64,000 nt of DNA from Arion vulgaris (taxonomy: Eukaryota; Mollusca; Gastropoda; Stylommatophora; Arionidae). The stretch is from NCBI GenBank assembly GCA_020796225.1, contig CM036774.1:26996291-27060290 (forward strand), in the 5' to 3' direction. The notes under the pieces were generated by a model. It was not told the origin of the DNA. It saw only the letters and a program-made list of their open reading frames with translations, and searched no databases. Below are positions 43,421 through 54,444 of the stretch, one piece after another (positions within the stretch are counted from its first letter, which is position 1; each line of letters opens with the position of its first letter). Position numbers and translations under genes: made by a program.

Positions 43421-43734
43421 TGCCATTAGATTAGTGTCATTGAAAACAAAATGGAGTAAGAAATGGAGAATTGTATGATTTTGAAGAAAGACAAAACACT
43501 CATATGGCATTAAAGAAACATTGCTCTATCAGTTGGATCAGGAAGTCCAAAATGCAGAGAACTAAAACCCAAACAAAATATGTCCCTACAAATAAATGAA
43601 CAAACATGTAAAATGAAACAACCAGCAACTTGATGCTGGAGATCAGGAAAAAGAGTTGGAATTGCAAAGGTAAATAGGCTTATATTAAAATATGAACAGC
43701 AGTTTTGTGGTGATATCACTGAATTGAATGTCTA

Positions 43735-44175
43735 AGAGAATACTTGACATCATGAACAAGAACAAAGCTTCAGTTACATTACAGCAGAATATAATGTCCA
43801 AGAGAATACATGACATCATGAACAAGAACAAAGCTTCAGTTACATTACAGCAGCAGAATATAATGTCCAAGAGATTACATGACATCAGGAACAAGAACAA
43901 AGCTTCAGTTACATTACAGCAGAATATAATGTCCAGAGAACACATGACATCATGAACAAGAACAAAGCTTCAGTTACATTACAGCAGCAGAATATAATGT
44001 CCAAGAGAATACATGACATCATGAACAAGGGCAAAGCTTCAGTTACATTACAGCAGAATATAATGGGAACTGACTAAATTTTATCAACAAACATCCAAAC
44101 TTGTAACTTTGTTATGAAGAGAGTACTTGTCATCATGAACAAGAGCAAAGCTTCAGTTACATTATAGCAGAATAT
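43735..44175. repeat. 65-68-bp minisatellite, left part
   Basis: The unit contains AATGTCCAAGAGAATACATG, ACATCATGAACAAGAACAAA and GCTTCAGTTACATTACAGCA. Five to six copies occur here, the last ones in a longer form. The array resumes at 44814 after a LINE insertion. Confidence 0.88.
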
Positions 44176-44183
44176 AATGTGAG

Positions 44184-44813
44184 TATATACCGATGAGTCG
44201 GTTCAACATGGTGAGAAGTCCGGCTGGGGTTTCTTGGCTAATGTGCATGGTAGGGTTGTTGCAGAGCGAAGTGGGGCATACAGGACAACTACTTCTAGTA
44301 TGAGGATGGAGGTTAAGGCCTTTACTGCTGCCCTCCATTGGATCTCTGAGACTTCATTTACTGGGGCCATTGTTGTGTCTGACTATCAGTCGATGCTTCA
44401 CAAGATCCAGAAGGGCAGGTTTCGGTATGAGTGGATTCTATAGAAGTTTCTAACCTCCAGCGGCTTGCGTGGATATTCTGTCCTGGGCATGCGGGTGTTT
44501 ACGGTAATGAGAGAGCGGACAGGCTTGCATCAACAGCATCGATTGTTGGGGAGTTGAAGATGGATAAGGGGATATTCTTCGGTCTCTTTGCGACTGTCTG
44601 TTGGATGAGGACACTAAAATCGATGTTGAAGCGATTTAGGCAGTTTGGAGTTACCTGTTGTTCAAGTCGAACTGGATGCCTGAGAGGCAGAGTGAGAGGT
44701 GTGTTTAATCAGCGAGTCACAGGAACCATCAGTATGCATACTCTTCGATATCTGTTGGGGAGACTGAGCACCTATGGGTCTGCCCAGAGTGCAATGGCGT
44801 CAGTTTAGTAACC
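44184..44813 (+). pseudogene. 5'-truncated RNase H LINE in a minisatellite
   Basis: A 630-bp insert flanked by AATGTGAG (44176-44183, 44814-44821). It encodes IYTDESVQHGEKSGWGF, RMEVKAFTAALHWI, AIVVSDYQSML and, after a stop, WIFCPGHAGVYGNERADRLA, so the RNase H D-E-D-H blocks are all visible, then a C-terminal tail ending MASV. One in-frame TAG at about 44441 splits it. The tail matches 8549-8808. Confidence 0.88.
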
Positions 44814-45115
44814 AATGTGAGCTGGCTGTCAATTTTATCAACAAACATTCAAACTGGTAGCTTTGTCATGTCCAAGAGAGTACTTGATGCCATGAACAAG
44901 GGCAAAGTTTCAGTTACATTACAGCAGAATATAACGAACGTGAGCTGGCTGTCAATTTTATCAACAAATATCCAAACTGGTAGCTTTGTGATGAAGAGAG
45001 TGCTTGATACCATGAACAAGGGCAAAGCTTCAGTTACATTACAGCAGAATATAACGTGAGCTGGCTGTCAATTTTATCAATAAATATCCAAACTAGTAGC
45101 TTTGTCACGCACAAA
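44814..45115. repeat. 120-bp minisatellite, right part
   Basis: Three copies of a long unit: GTGAGCTGGCTGTCAATTTT, ATCAACAAATATCCAAAC, GGTAGCTTTGT and then the 65-bp unit seen at 43735. It is the same array as the left part. Confidence 0.88.
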
Positions 45116-45485
45116 CCAGGCAGAAGAAATGGAATGTGAAGACAATCACACCATTAGTTTTAGAAGCTGCAAGACCAAAATAGCTTGAGAATTATAGCAA
45201 AAAGAAGTATAAAACAGAAAATGGGAGTCGGCAGTAAATGATTGCCTGAGGAAAAGGCACAGACTATGACATATGCATACTCAGAGCATTATTACAAAGA
45301 GTTATAGATGTAAATATTCAACTTTATATGCTCTTGACCACTGCATGCAAGTTTTCAGCACAGTTTACAGAATAAAGTAGATATCTGGAATGTAAGGAAA
45401 CATAAATATCACAAATATAGTTAAGAATCATATAAAGCTAACAATAAACAGCAGTCTTATTCATTGATAACTTACATCAGTTTTA
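45116..45485. other. AT-rich DNA, nothing recognised
   Basis: No element, array or splice-bounded frame was identified. Confidence 0.35.
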
Positions 45486-45489
45486 GTAT

Positions 45490-45870
45490 GAACCTGGACG
45501 CTGACAACAAACGATAGAAGAAAACTAGTCACAACAGAGATGAAGTGTCTACGCAGAATGCTGGGTGTAACAAGAAGAGACCGGTTGAGAAATGAAGACA
45601 TCAGGAAAAAGTGGGTACAACATCAGTACTAGACTTCATCAAGAAACAACAAATTAAATGGTTGGTCACGTAAGCAGATTACCATCAGACAGTGCACCCC
45701 AAAGAGCAATGCTGCTCCGATACAATGGGTACAAAGCAAAAGGCCGGCCACGCAAAAGATGGACCTCAGAGATAACAGAGGCGACGAAAGAGACTATCTA
45801 CGTAGCGCATGCTAGGGCCCGTTTTAGAAATCTCTTCCTGACCTGACGCTGTGAGGCATACAGGATTCGA
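45490..45870 (+). pseudogene. LINE C-terminal fragment
   Basis: Broken first half, then 62 open codons with MVGHVSRLPSDSAPQRAML, LRYNGYKAKGRPRKRWTSEI and ARARFRNLFLT. This is the GHVSR / GRPRKRW end of an APE-type LINE. Relatives are 5640-5966 (+) and 61300-61580 (-). Confidence 0.78.
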
Positions 45871-45949
45871 GAAAGAAAGATAATCAACAAATTTTAGTAA
45901 TTAACAACAAACAGAAATCATAGTAATTGAAAAGAACTCTATCATACCT

Positions 45950-46198
45950 TGTGGTATATAGGGCAATACAGTGTTAGGCCTGTATTTTTCAGTGACCGTC
46001 GGCACATTATGGGTGATGTTGTCAGCATCACGCCAGCCGCCTTTACTTTCCCAGAGCATGTCTGGTACCCAGTTGAGGCTGGGTCGACCTGAGAGCCGTC
46101 GCGGTCGGGAAAAATTCCACGCACACTGCAGGAGTTGAACCCAGACCACCAGCCTTGAGAAGCGAGTTCACTAACAACTACGCTACCGCGGCTCTCCA
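45950..46198 (-). mobile_element. tRNA-derived SINE (family with GAGAGCCGCGGTAGCG head)
   Basis: On the minus strand: GAGAGCCGCGGTAGCGTAG and TTGTTAGTGAACTCGC (A box), then GTCTGGGTTCAACTCC (B box), then a body with GGCTCTCAGGTCGACCCAGC. A partial second copy is at 60455-60645. It is inserted in the 26-bp array. Confidence 0.75.
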
Positions 46199-46699
46199 TA
46201 GTAATTGACTGCAAACAAAAATTATAGTAATTGACAAACAAATTATAATAATTGACAACAAACAAATTATAAAAATTGACAAACAGAAGTTATAGTAATT
46301 TACAAAATTATAAAAATTGACAACAAACAGAAGTTATAGTAATTGACAACAAACAAATTATAAAAATTGACAACAAACAGAAGTTATAGTAATTGACTAC
46401 AAACAGAAATTTATAGTAATTGACAATAAACAACAGTTATAAGAATAATTGATAATAAATATAAATTTTAGTAATGGACAACAAAGCTTTGGTAGTTTAT
46501 AGCTATCAGCGATTGCAGTGATTTACAGTAGTTTTAGCAATTGACAACAGCTTTAGTAAATGACAACAAACAGAAGTTGTAGTAATTGGCAATATATATC
46601 AGTTGTAGTAATTGGCAATAGATATCAATTGTAGTAATTGACAATAGATATCAGTTGTAGTAATTGGCAATAGATATCAGTTGTAGTAATTGGCAATAA

Positions 46700-46940
46700 A
46701 GGGTTTTAGAGCCAAAAGATTGACTTCATTGCACGGGTTTTACCCCATATGGCTCGGTCCCTCTCCGCAGAAATGGCACGCCACCTGCCAAGGGTATTGC
46801 ACAAAGCACGAACTCCGTAGCTCTGGCAACAATCCTAGGGTCTCTGGAAAAACTGCACTCGTGAACAGAAGGCCGTGGTCCAAATTCGAACCTTCGACTC
46901 GCAAGGCAAAGGGCTTAACCACTCAGTCACAGAGACCCTG
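46700..46940 (-). mobile_element. tRNA-derived SINE (family with GGGTCTCTGTG head)
   Basis: On the minus strand: CAGGGTCTCTGTGACTGAG, TGGTTAAGCCC, then GAAGGTTCGAATTTGG (B box). The body reaches TCAATCTTTTGGCTC. Copies of the same family are at 57470-57690 (-) and 63690-63950 (+). Inserted in the 26-bp array. Confidence 0.8.
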
Positions 46941-47041
46941 TAATTGGCAATATATATATCCATTGTAGTAATTGGCAATACGAGTTGTAGTAATTGGCAA
47001 TAGACAGTAGTTGTAGTAATTGACAATAGATATCAATTGTA

Positions 47042-47726
47042 AGGAATATGGATTAGACATTAACATACAGAAACAAAAACTATGGTAATCAACAAGGAAA
47101 TGGAAAAACCTAAAATGAATATAAAAATACATGGAGAATTACTACATCAAGTAAAAGTTTCTTATATCTTGGTCAGATGATGGCAGATGTATAACAGAAA
47201 TTAAAAAGAGAATAAGAATGGCCAAGGATAATTTCAATAGTATGAGAAAGTTACTGACATTCAAACAAATCACAAACAGGCTAAAAATGAGAATGATCAA
47301 ATGCTATATATATCCTATATTAATGTATGGTTCGGAAACATGGACAATGAACAAGCAGTTGGAAGACAGAATTGATGCATTTGAGATGTGGATATATAGA
47401 AGAATATGCAGAGTTTCATGGACAGAAAAACAGACAGATAAACAAGTTTTAGGAAAATTAGGCATGAAGAAACAATTATTAAGAGAAATAAAATTCAGAC
47501 AAGTAAAGTATTTTGGGCACATAAAAAGACATGACACCATGATAAAACATTTACTAGAGGGAAAGTTGAGGGGGAAGAGGAAGACCGAGAGATAAGTGGG
47601 AGGGAAACTTTAAGAAATGGACATGCTACAGTCTGGCAGTGTGCAACACCAAGCGAAAGATAGAGGATGCTGGAGATTCATTGCAGCCAACCTTCGATGT
47701 GGAGACGGCACCTGATGATGATGATG
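47042..47726 (+). pseudogene. LINE 3' fragment inserted in a minisatellite
   Basis: A 685-bp insert flanked by ATCAATTGTA (47032-47041 and 47727-47736); the flank is also part of the array unit. A 125-codon frame (47218-47595) holds MRMIKCYIYPILMYGSETWT, DAFEMWIYRRICRVSWTEK, FRQVKYFGHIKRHD and LLEGKLRGKRK. It ends in a (GAT)n tail. It is the post-RT end of an APE-type LINE, 5'-truncated. Confidence 0.85.
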
Positions 47727-47824
47727 ATCAATTGTAGTAATTGGCAATAGATATCAGTTGTAGTAATTGGCAATATCAATTGTAGTAATTGGTAATAAAC
47801 AGCAGTTGTAGTAATTGGCAGCAA

Positions 47825-47995
47825 ACAATAGTCTATCTAGTTTTATCTGGTCCCTTATGGTATGATGTATTATGTAAAATGGAAGTCTATCTAGTTTTAT
47901 TTGGTCCCTTATGTCATGATGTATTGTGTAAAATGGAAGTCTATCTAGTTTTATCTGGTCCCTTACGGTATGATGTCATGATGTATAGTGTAAAC
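47825..47995. repeat. About 60-bp tandem repeat, three copies
   Basis: Units share AAAATGGAAGTCTATCTAG, TTTTATCTGGTCCCTTATGG and TATGATGTATT. Confidence 0.85.
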
Positions 47996-47999
47996 TGAA

Positions 48000-48590
48000 A
48001 GTTCTTATTGTTGCGCAAAGTGTGTTGTAGATGTTGCAATCTCAAGATGTCATTATTTGACGTTGTCTCCATTTACCTGTGGTTGGCCTTGATCGTATTC
48101 TCAGATCAGATCTTCTACTGCTAGAGTCACAAAGTGGTAGCTAACTGAGCTTCAGGAGATGACAAAACCATTGAATTTTTTTCTGTCTCCGCACATATTT
48201 TTTATGGCTGAAATGCTTTGCAGAATTATTCTGTTGGTTGCGCTTCTAATTCTATCTCTTCTGGCAAAGTTAATATCTTTTCTCACACACCTCATCTACC
48301 TCATGCACTGTGATCCTCCTCATTTAGGCCTTAGATATATCCAGATTTAGTTTTGCTAAAAGCAGTTTGGAATGAATATACTCTGCCTTGCTAAAAGTAA
48401 TGCTAAAAGTTTATACTTTGCAGAGTTAGCTTTCTAGTACTATATTTCCATCTCTCTGTCAAATGTACAATCTTCTGCAAAATGGCTTCTCAAGTAATTG
48501 AACACCGGCATCCGCTTAATTTTTTAAACAATTGACATCTATGCTAAGAACAGGAAGATAAATATATCTTGTGGCTGTCTCTCGTTTCAG
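48000..48590. other. Intronic or intergenic DNA
   Basis: A hydrophobic frame at 48159-48350 has no acceptor or family match. Nothing else was recognised. Confidence 0.35.
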
Positions 48591-48649
48591 GCAGTATTGA
48601 GGATGAAACAATCTAACGAAGACTGGGTTAGCTTTGTGATGTCACACGG
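48591..48649 (+). CDS. Candidate 59-nt exon, family unknown
   Basis: A strong acceptor (GTGGCTGTCTCTCGTTTCAG) and a strong donor (GG/GTAAGC) enclose the only open frame, AVLRMKQSNEDWVSFVMSHG, phase 0 in and phase 2 out. The end DWVSFVMSHG recalls the active-site His block of caspase p20 subunits (FVxxLxSHG), but nothing nearby supplies the QACRG block, so this is a suggestion only. A second good acceptor at 48718 (CTCATGCCTGTCTGCCCAG) could continue the frame in phase as VFVALMTCLVG. It may be a tail exon of the upstream gene or part of another gene. Confidence 0.35.
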
Positions 48650-49020
48650 GTAAGCTATCATTTCTAGTTGTTTCCCTTTAACAACAAGTTTTATATCTCC
48701 TCATGCCTGTCTGCCCAGCGTGTTTGTAGCGCTTATGACATGCCTTGTAGGTAGCAGTGTTACTATTCCTTGCGAGCCCTGGCAACACACAGGCTACTGT
48801 CTTTTTACAATTACCATGATTGTGTTCATCTGGCTTCTCAATCTACAGTTATATTTTTGTTGTTGTTTGGTAGAATCTACTGGAACTTCAAGATCTGATG
48901 ATAATTAATCCTAACAAATATAATATTTATATTGGTTCCTCAGTAAAACATTATGTCCAGCGCAGCAGTCATGGTTTTCTCAATAATATATTGTTCCCAG
49001 ATGTTTCTATTGGTTCCTGG
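48650..49020. other. Possible intron with downstream acceptor
   Basis: A frame continues from the acceptor at 48718 to a TAA at 48906 through hydrophobic stretches, with a donor-like GTAGCA at 48750. No family is recognised. Confidence 0.25.
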
Positions 49021-49021
49021 G

Positions 49022-49400
49022 TCTTCTTTCTTTTGTCAGCACACTGTTACCAGGTTGTTAACCCAGTGTCGTGATTTTATGTATTTGTCTTGCACTTCTC
49101 TGAGACATATGTGATGGTTTTCTTAGTCCCTGACAGAATTCAACTTTGTCAGCACACTGTTCCCGGTTGTTAACCAGTGTCGTGATTTTATGTATTTGTC
49201 TTGCACTTCTCTGGAGACATGTGTGATGGTTTTCTTAGTCCCCTGACAGAATTCAGCTACGTTATCTATCCACCTTTTCCTCGGTCTTCCTCTCGCCTTC
49301 CTTCCTGATATTCTGTTGTGGAAAGCTTCATAGGCAGTTTGGTCTGTTCACATTCTTACAAAGTGGCCAAATCACTTCATTCTCTGGGTAATACTGGAAT
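49022..49400 (-). pseudogene. LINE 3' end of the 11331 family, partly duplicated
   Basis: Minus-strand remnants of the C-terminal blocks (KARGRPRKRW-like, near 49270-49300) and the TGTCACTGGG-type 3' region. About 115 bp (49030-49145) is repeated at 49146-49265 with small changes. Confidence 0.7.
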
Positions 49401-49429
49401 ATTGGATGTCAAAATAAATAAGATAATTG

Positions 49430-49720
49430 AGAATATTAGATGCTGTAGCAAAATAGATAGTTGACAGTATTAAATGTTAAAGTAAACTAGACATCTGACA
49501 GTATTAAATGTTAAAGTAAACTAGACATCTGATATTATTAAATGTTAAAGTAAACTAGACATCTGATAGTATTAAATGTTAAAGTAAACTAGACATCTGA
49601 CAGTATTAAATGTTAAAGTAAACTAGACATCTGATATTATTAGATGTTAAAGTAAACTAGACATCTGACAGTATTAGATGTTAAAGTAAACTAGACATCT
49701 GACAGTATTAGATGCAGACA
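49430..49720. repeat. 34-bp minisatellite, about 8 copies
   Basis: The unit contains GTATTAAATGTTAAAGTAAA and CTAGACATCTGACA. Confidence 0.88.
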
Positions 49721-49773
49721 TAAATTCTATCACAGAGAATATTGATTGCTAGATTATGGGATTAAGTTGGATT

Positions 49774-50185
49774 TTCTTCTTCTTTGTCATCAGATTGTTA
49801 CTGGGTTGTAGCCCTAGTGTGATGAGATTCTGTATTTGTCTTGCGCTTCTCAGATGACATAAGTGATGGAGCTTTACATCTTTTGGCATGGAATAGCCAC
49901 TCCATAAATCTATCTTTCCCTTGGTCTTTCCCTCGCCTTTCGCTATGATGTTCTGCTGTAAAGACTTTCTTCTTCGCCTCTAGAAGCATAGGTGCAAACC
50001 AAGGCCTTCCAAGCCCGCCTATCCAAGGCCATCCTTCCAGATCTGCCACTCTCTCCTCCGTCTTGCATTCCATCTCTATCCGTCTCCAGGTGTTTCTGGT
50101 CTTCCTTAAAGACTTTATATGTGTTTATTTTATGTACCTGTGCTTTATTCATTGTCCATGTTTAGCACTGACAGTATAAAGTTAG
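49774..50185 (-). pseudogene. LINE 3' end of the 11331 family with nested fragment
   Basis: The left part (49774-49965) is the GAA-tailed C-terminus of the 11331 family on the minus strand. Within it, 49970-50110 encodes TRDGMQDGG-like and ALDRRAWKALVCT / WFAPMLLEAKKK blocks, the end of a different LINE. The family sequence resumes at about 50115 (minus strand GCTAAACATGGACAATGAA). Confidence 0.6.
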
Positions 50186-50234
50186 CCACACAAGTAAAAT
50201 CATACTAAAAATAATGATGTAAAGAATCTAGGAA

Positions 50235-50735
50235 TATGGAAGAAAATATCAATATAACACAAGCTGGGTTTAGAAGTAATAGAGGTACACATGACCATAT
50301 ATTTAACATGAGAACAATCAAAGAAAAATCTAGAGAGTATAATATAGATCTATACTCATGCTTTATTGACTACTCAAAGGCATTTGATTGTGTTGAACTT
50401 TCAGGAATTGTGGAAGATTATGGGAGAAATGAGATTTCCATTACATTTAATACAGATCATAAAAGAACTTTATAGTGATCAAATGGCGGCTGTAAGAACA
50501 TGTGATGATACATCAGACTGGTTTGACATAGGGCAGAGAGTCAGACAAGGCTGCATTCTGTCGCATTGTCTGTTTAACATATATGCAGAAAACATCATGA
50601 GGAATGTTACAGAAGATAGCGGAAAAGAACAATATCCTTTTATAATTGGAGGATGGGAAATACATGCACTAAGATATTCTGATGATACAATGTTACTGTC
50701 AAAACTGCACAAAAATGGATTGAGAAATTAATCAT
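50235..50735 (+). pseudogene. LINE reverse transcriptase palm fragment
   Basis: Two frames: NITQAGFRSNRGTHDHIFNM and SCFIDYSKAFDCVE (motif A, 50360-50400), then after a frameshift WKIMGEMRFPLHLIQIIKEL, IGQRVRQGCILSHCLFNIYA and RYSDDTMLL (motif C; YSDD at 50675-50686). Catalytic aspartates are intact, but the frameshift at about 50400 and the truncations disable it. It continues through the tandem array at 50835 to 52110. Confidence 0.85.
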
Positions 50736-50834
50736 GGAAATACAATAGAAAAGTGAAAAATAAAATCTATATCCCAATGTGACAAAATAAGAACAACTGA
50801 TAAAACAAGCATGATAAAATTATTTTATCAATGA

Positions 50835-51680
50835 AGAGAAAATGTGAATAGTTTTGAATATCTTGGTTCACTACTAAAACAGATGAAAATGTAAGAAAGT
50901 TTTTGAATATCTCAGTTCACTACTAACAACATATGAAAATGTGAACAGTTTTGAATATCTCAGTTCACTACTAACAACAGATGAAAATGTGAAAGTTTTG
51001 AATATCTTAGCTCAGTTCACTACTAACAACAGATGTAAATGTGAATAGTTTTGAATATCTCAGTTCACTACTAACAACAGATGTAAATGTGAATAGTTTT
51101 GAATATCTTAGTTCACTACTAACAACAGATGTAAATGTGAACAGTTTTGAATATCTCAGTTCACTACTAACAACAGATGAAAATGTGAATAGTTTTGAAT
51201 ATCTCAGTTCACTACTAACAACAGATGAAAATGTGAACAGTTTTGAATATCTCAGTTCACTACTAACAACAGATGTAAATGTGAACAGTTTTGAATATCT
51301 TAGTTCACTACCTAACAAAACAGATGGAAATGTGAACAGTTTTGAATATCTCAGTTCACTACTAACAACAGATGAAAATGTGAACAGTTTTGAATATCTC
51401 AGTTCACTACTAACAACAGATGTAAATGTGAATAGTTTTGAATATCTTGGTTCACTACTAACAACAGATGAAATGTGAACAGTTTTGAATATCTCAGTTC
51501 ACTACTAACAACAGATGGAAATGTGAACAGTTTTGAATATCTTAGTTCACTACTAACAACAGATGGAAATGTGAACAGTTTTGAATATCTTAGCTCAGTT
51601 CACTGCTAACAACAGATGAAAATGTGAATAGTTTTGAATATCTTTGTTCACTACTAACAACAGATGGAAATGAGATGAAT
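50835..51680. repeat. 48-bp minisatellite grown from LINE coding sequence
   Basis: About 17 copies of GTTTTGAATATCTCAGTTCA, CTACTAACAACAGATGAAAA and TGTGAACA. The unit encodes NSFEYLSSLLTTDENV on the + strand, which is the F-x-Y-L-G-S-x-x-T block that follows the RT in this LINE. The array lies exactly where that block belongs, between 50735 and 51690. Because 48 is a multiple of 3, a 145-codon frame (51041-51478) stays open. Confidence 0.92.
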
Positions 51681-51689
51681 GAAATGAAA

Positions 51690-52110
51690 AGAAAGAGAAA
51701 ACATAGCTTTACAAAATTTAGCAACTAAAACAGTATGGAATGTAGAAAACGGATCAGAATACTAGGTCATGCATATTCCCAGGGGCAACATGTGGTTTTG
51801 AAATATGGACATTCAACTAACCAGAGGAAATGTGACTTTTGAATATAAGTGTTACAGAAGAGTTATCAATATATCATGGACAGAGAAAATAACAAATAGA
51901 TTTATCTAGAGAGAACTTAAAATCAAATAAAACTGGCTGATTCTGTAAAGAAGAATGAGAAAATTGAAGTATTTTTGACATATAAGATGCAATGGGTTGA
52001 AGAAGACCATTATGGACGGAGATATTCCAGCAAATAGAAGAGGAAGATGATGAATGACTGAGAAGATGAATTCAGGATGTAACTGATGATTCAAAAATGA
52101 TGGCTGCAGG
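51690..52110 (+). pseudogene. LINE C-terminal end after the array
   Basis: Broken frames: RIRILGHAYSQGQ, VLKYGHST, VTFEYKCYRRVINISWTEK, LKIKxNWLIL and IPANRRGR. This is the continuation of the element at 50235. Confidence 0.7.
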
Positions 52111-52124
52111 GGTGGGACATTTGA

Positions 52125-52460
52125 CCTATTTTCTTCTTCTCTTCCACCATTTACTTCTTTATAGAAGTGTTGGGGAAAGGGGGGCTGGAGACATAGTGAT
52201 CGTGTGCTTGTTGTGTGCTTGTTGGCACTTTGTAAGCTGATATTCATGTTTGTAAGGCTGTTCTTGATGCCGTCGCTCCATCTTTTGCATGGTCTTCCTC
52301 TCGCTTTGTACTCATTATACTTTTTCTGTGTGGCTCTCTGTGGTAGGCAATACCAGGGCATTCTTGTCAGATGTCCAAACCATTTAATCCGTTGTTCTTT
52401 CATGAATTGCATGACTGGTTTCACATCCAGTCTTTGACCTTTGCGAAAGATAAACTCCAA
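52125..52460 (-). pseudogene. LINE C-terminal fragment
   Basis: Minus-strand frame: FIFRKGQRLDVKPVMQFMKE, QRIKWFGHLTRMPWYCLPQR, KYNEYKARGRPCKRWSDGIK. This is the C-terminal end of an APE-type LINE related to 11331. Its 3' end meets the 3' end of the preceding + strand LINE, so the two are tail to tail. Confidence 0.82.
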
Positions 52461-52619
52461 ATTACTGTTAGGGTGACAAAGTTCAGTTCAGGACAAGCTA
52501 TTTGATGATGAGTATAAAGTAGAAATGAATATGCCAAGTTGCACGCTGATGTAAATTAGATTGCCAAGAGAATTGGTTGTCAAAATAATTAGATTTGTGA
52601 GAAGATTGAATCAACAAAT

Positions 52620-53265
52620 TAAATTAGAAGACTGAGAGTGATGTCTGAGAATATTGGATGTTGGAACAAATTAGATAATTGAAACTATTGTATATTGAAT
52701 GTATATTAGATGACTGAGAACGTTAGATGACTGAGAAAATGCGATGACTGAGAACATTAGATGACTGAGAAAATTTGATGCAGTACATTAGATGACTGTG
52801 AGTGCTGTCTGTTGAAGTAAATTAGATCTGGCAATATTGGATAATTGAAATTATTATAGACTGAAGTATATTAGATGACTGAGAACATTTGATGGAGTAC
52901 ATTAGATGACTGAGAACATTTGATGGAGTACATTAGATGACTGAGAACATTTGATGGAGTACATTAGATGACTGAAAACATTAGATGGAGTACATTAGAT
53001 GACTGAGAACATTAGATGAGTGATAATATTTGATGAAGTACATTAGATGACTGAGAACATTTGATAAAGTACATTAGATGACTGAGAACATTAGAGGACT
53101 CAGAACATTAGAGGACTCAGAACATTTGATGAAGTACATTAGATGACTGAGAACATTAGAGGACTGAGAACATTTGATGAAGTACATTAGATGACTGAGA
53201 ACATTTGATAAAGTACATTAGATGACTGAGAACATTCGATGACTGAGAACATTTAATGTTGATGT
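52620..53265. repeat. About 31-bp minisatellite, irregular
   Basis: Units combine ACATTAGATGACTGAGAA and CATTTGATGGAGT, with GAGGACT and ATAAAGT variants. The first 200 bp are more degenerate. Confidence 0.85.
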
Positions 53266-53294
53266 AACCTAAAGATGAAGTTTAATTTTTCCTC

Positions 53295-53765
53295 TCGTCG
53301 GATATTTCAACACACCAAGTTTAGAAGATATTTCAACACACCAAGTTTAGAAGATATTTAAACACACCAAGTTTAGAAGATATTTCAACACACCAAGTTT
53401 AGAAGATATTTAAACACACCAAGTTTAGAAGATATTTCAACACTTCAAGTTTAGAAGATTTCAACACACCAAGTTTAGAAGATATTTCAACACTTCAAGT
53501 TTAGAAGATATTTCAATACACCAAGTTTAGACGATATTTCAACACACCAAGTTTAGAAGATATTTAAACACACCAAGTTTAGAAGATATTTCAACACACC
53601 AAGTTTAGAAGATATTTCAACACACCAAGTTTAGAAGATATTTCAACACAAGTTTGAATATTCACACACAAGTTTAGAAGATATTTCAACACACCAAGTT
53701 TAGAAGATATTTCAAAACACCAAGTTTAGAAGATATTTCAAAACACCAAGTTTAGAAGATGGTAG
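53295..53765. repeat. 26-bp minisatellite, about 18 copies
   Basis: The unit is AGATATTTCAACACACCAAG plus TTTAGA. CACTTC and AAACACC variants occur. Confidence 0.92.
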
Positions 53766-53769
53766 GAGG

Positions 53770-53995
53770 AAAAATTAAATGGAAACTTTACTTGAGAAAT
53801 AAACTTTCACAAAAACCTATTACTGAACATAGAAAATGCAAGTCTCAAATCATGAGAGAATTCACAGGCAATGACATTGTTTTCCATTGTAAGGCAAAGT
53901 ACCACAACCGCATCTACAGAGCGTAGAGTATCAATGTAAACATGGTGTGAACTGCCAAAGAAGTTTGATGACGACCAGCAAAGTCAAATTGAAAA
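53770..53995. other. Spacer between arrays
   Basis: No recognised element or frame. Confidence 0.35.
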
Positions 53996-53999
53996 TAAC

Positions 54000-54300
54000 T
54001 ACTTGTAAAGTTGATGACCAGTAACGTGAAGTTGAAGATCAGCACAGTCAAGTTAATGATCAGTGAAGTTGAAGATTAGGGAGGTGAAGTTAATAACCAG
54101 ATCAGTCAAGTTGAAGATTAGGGACGTGAAGTTAATGACCAAATTAGTGAAGTTGAAGATCAGGACAGTCAATTTAATGACCAGACCAGTGAAGTTGAAG
54201 ATCAACACAGTCAAGTTAATGACCAGATCAGTGAAGTTGAAGATCAGGGAGGTGAAGTTAATGACCAGATCAGTGAAGTTGAAGTTAATGATGACTCCAG
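54000..54300. repeat. 21/42-bp minisatellite
   Basis: Alternating half-units GTGAAGTTGAAGATCAGG and CAAGTTAATGACCAGATCA make a 42-bp unit in about 7 copies. Open frames on both strands follow from the 21-bp period. Confidence 0.88.
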
Positions 54301-54444
54301 TTCGCACTGTAATGCAGATAAGATCTCATATCTGTCCTTGCCCATTTGATACACCAGAATATCATTGGCATAATACATTGTTCTGCCTAGTCCGACCCTC
54401 AGTGTGCTGGTGGCTCAGATAGTGTATACATTGAACAAGACTGG

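Larger units (their letters stand above)
45895..47825. repeat. 26-bp minisatellite with several insertions
   Basis: The unit is AGTTGTAGTAATTGGCAAT plus AGATATC, with GACAACAAACAGA forms to the left. It is interrupted by a SINE (45950-46198), another SINE (46700-46940) and a LINE fragment (47042-47726). About 40 units remain. Confidence 0.85.

Noticed and set aside
48159..48350. Hydrophobic 63-codon frame as a membrane protein exon
   Set aside because: No acceptor, no conserved motif, and composition is explained by T-rich DNA.
51041..51478. 145-codon open frame as a repeat protein
   Set aside because: It is the in-frame 48-bp array inside a dead LINE; no start context or independent signals.
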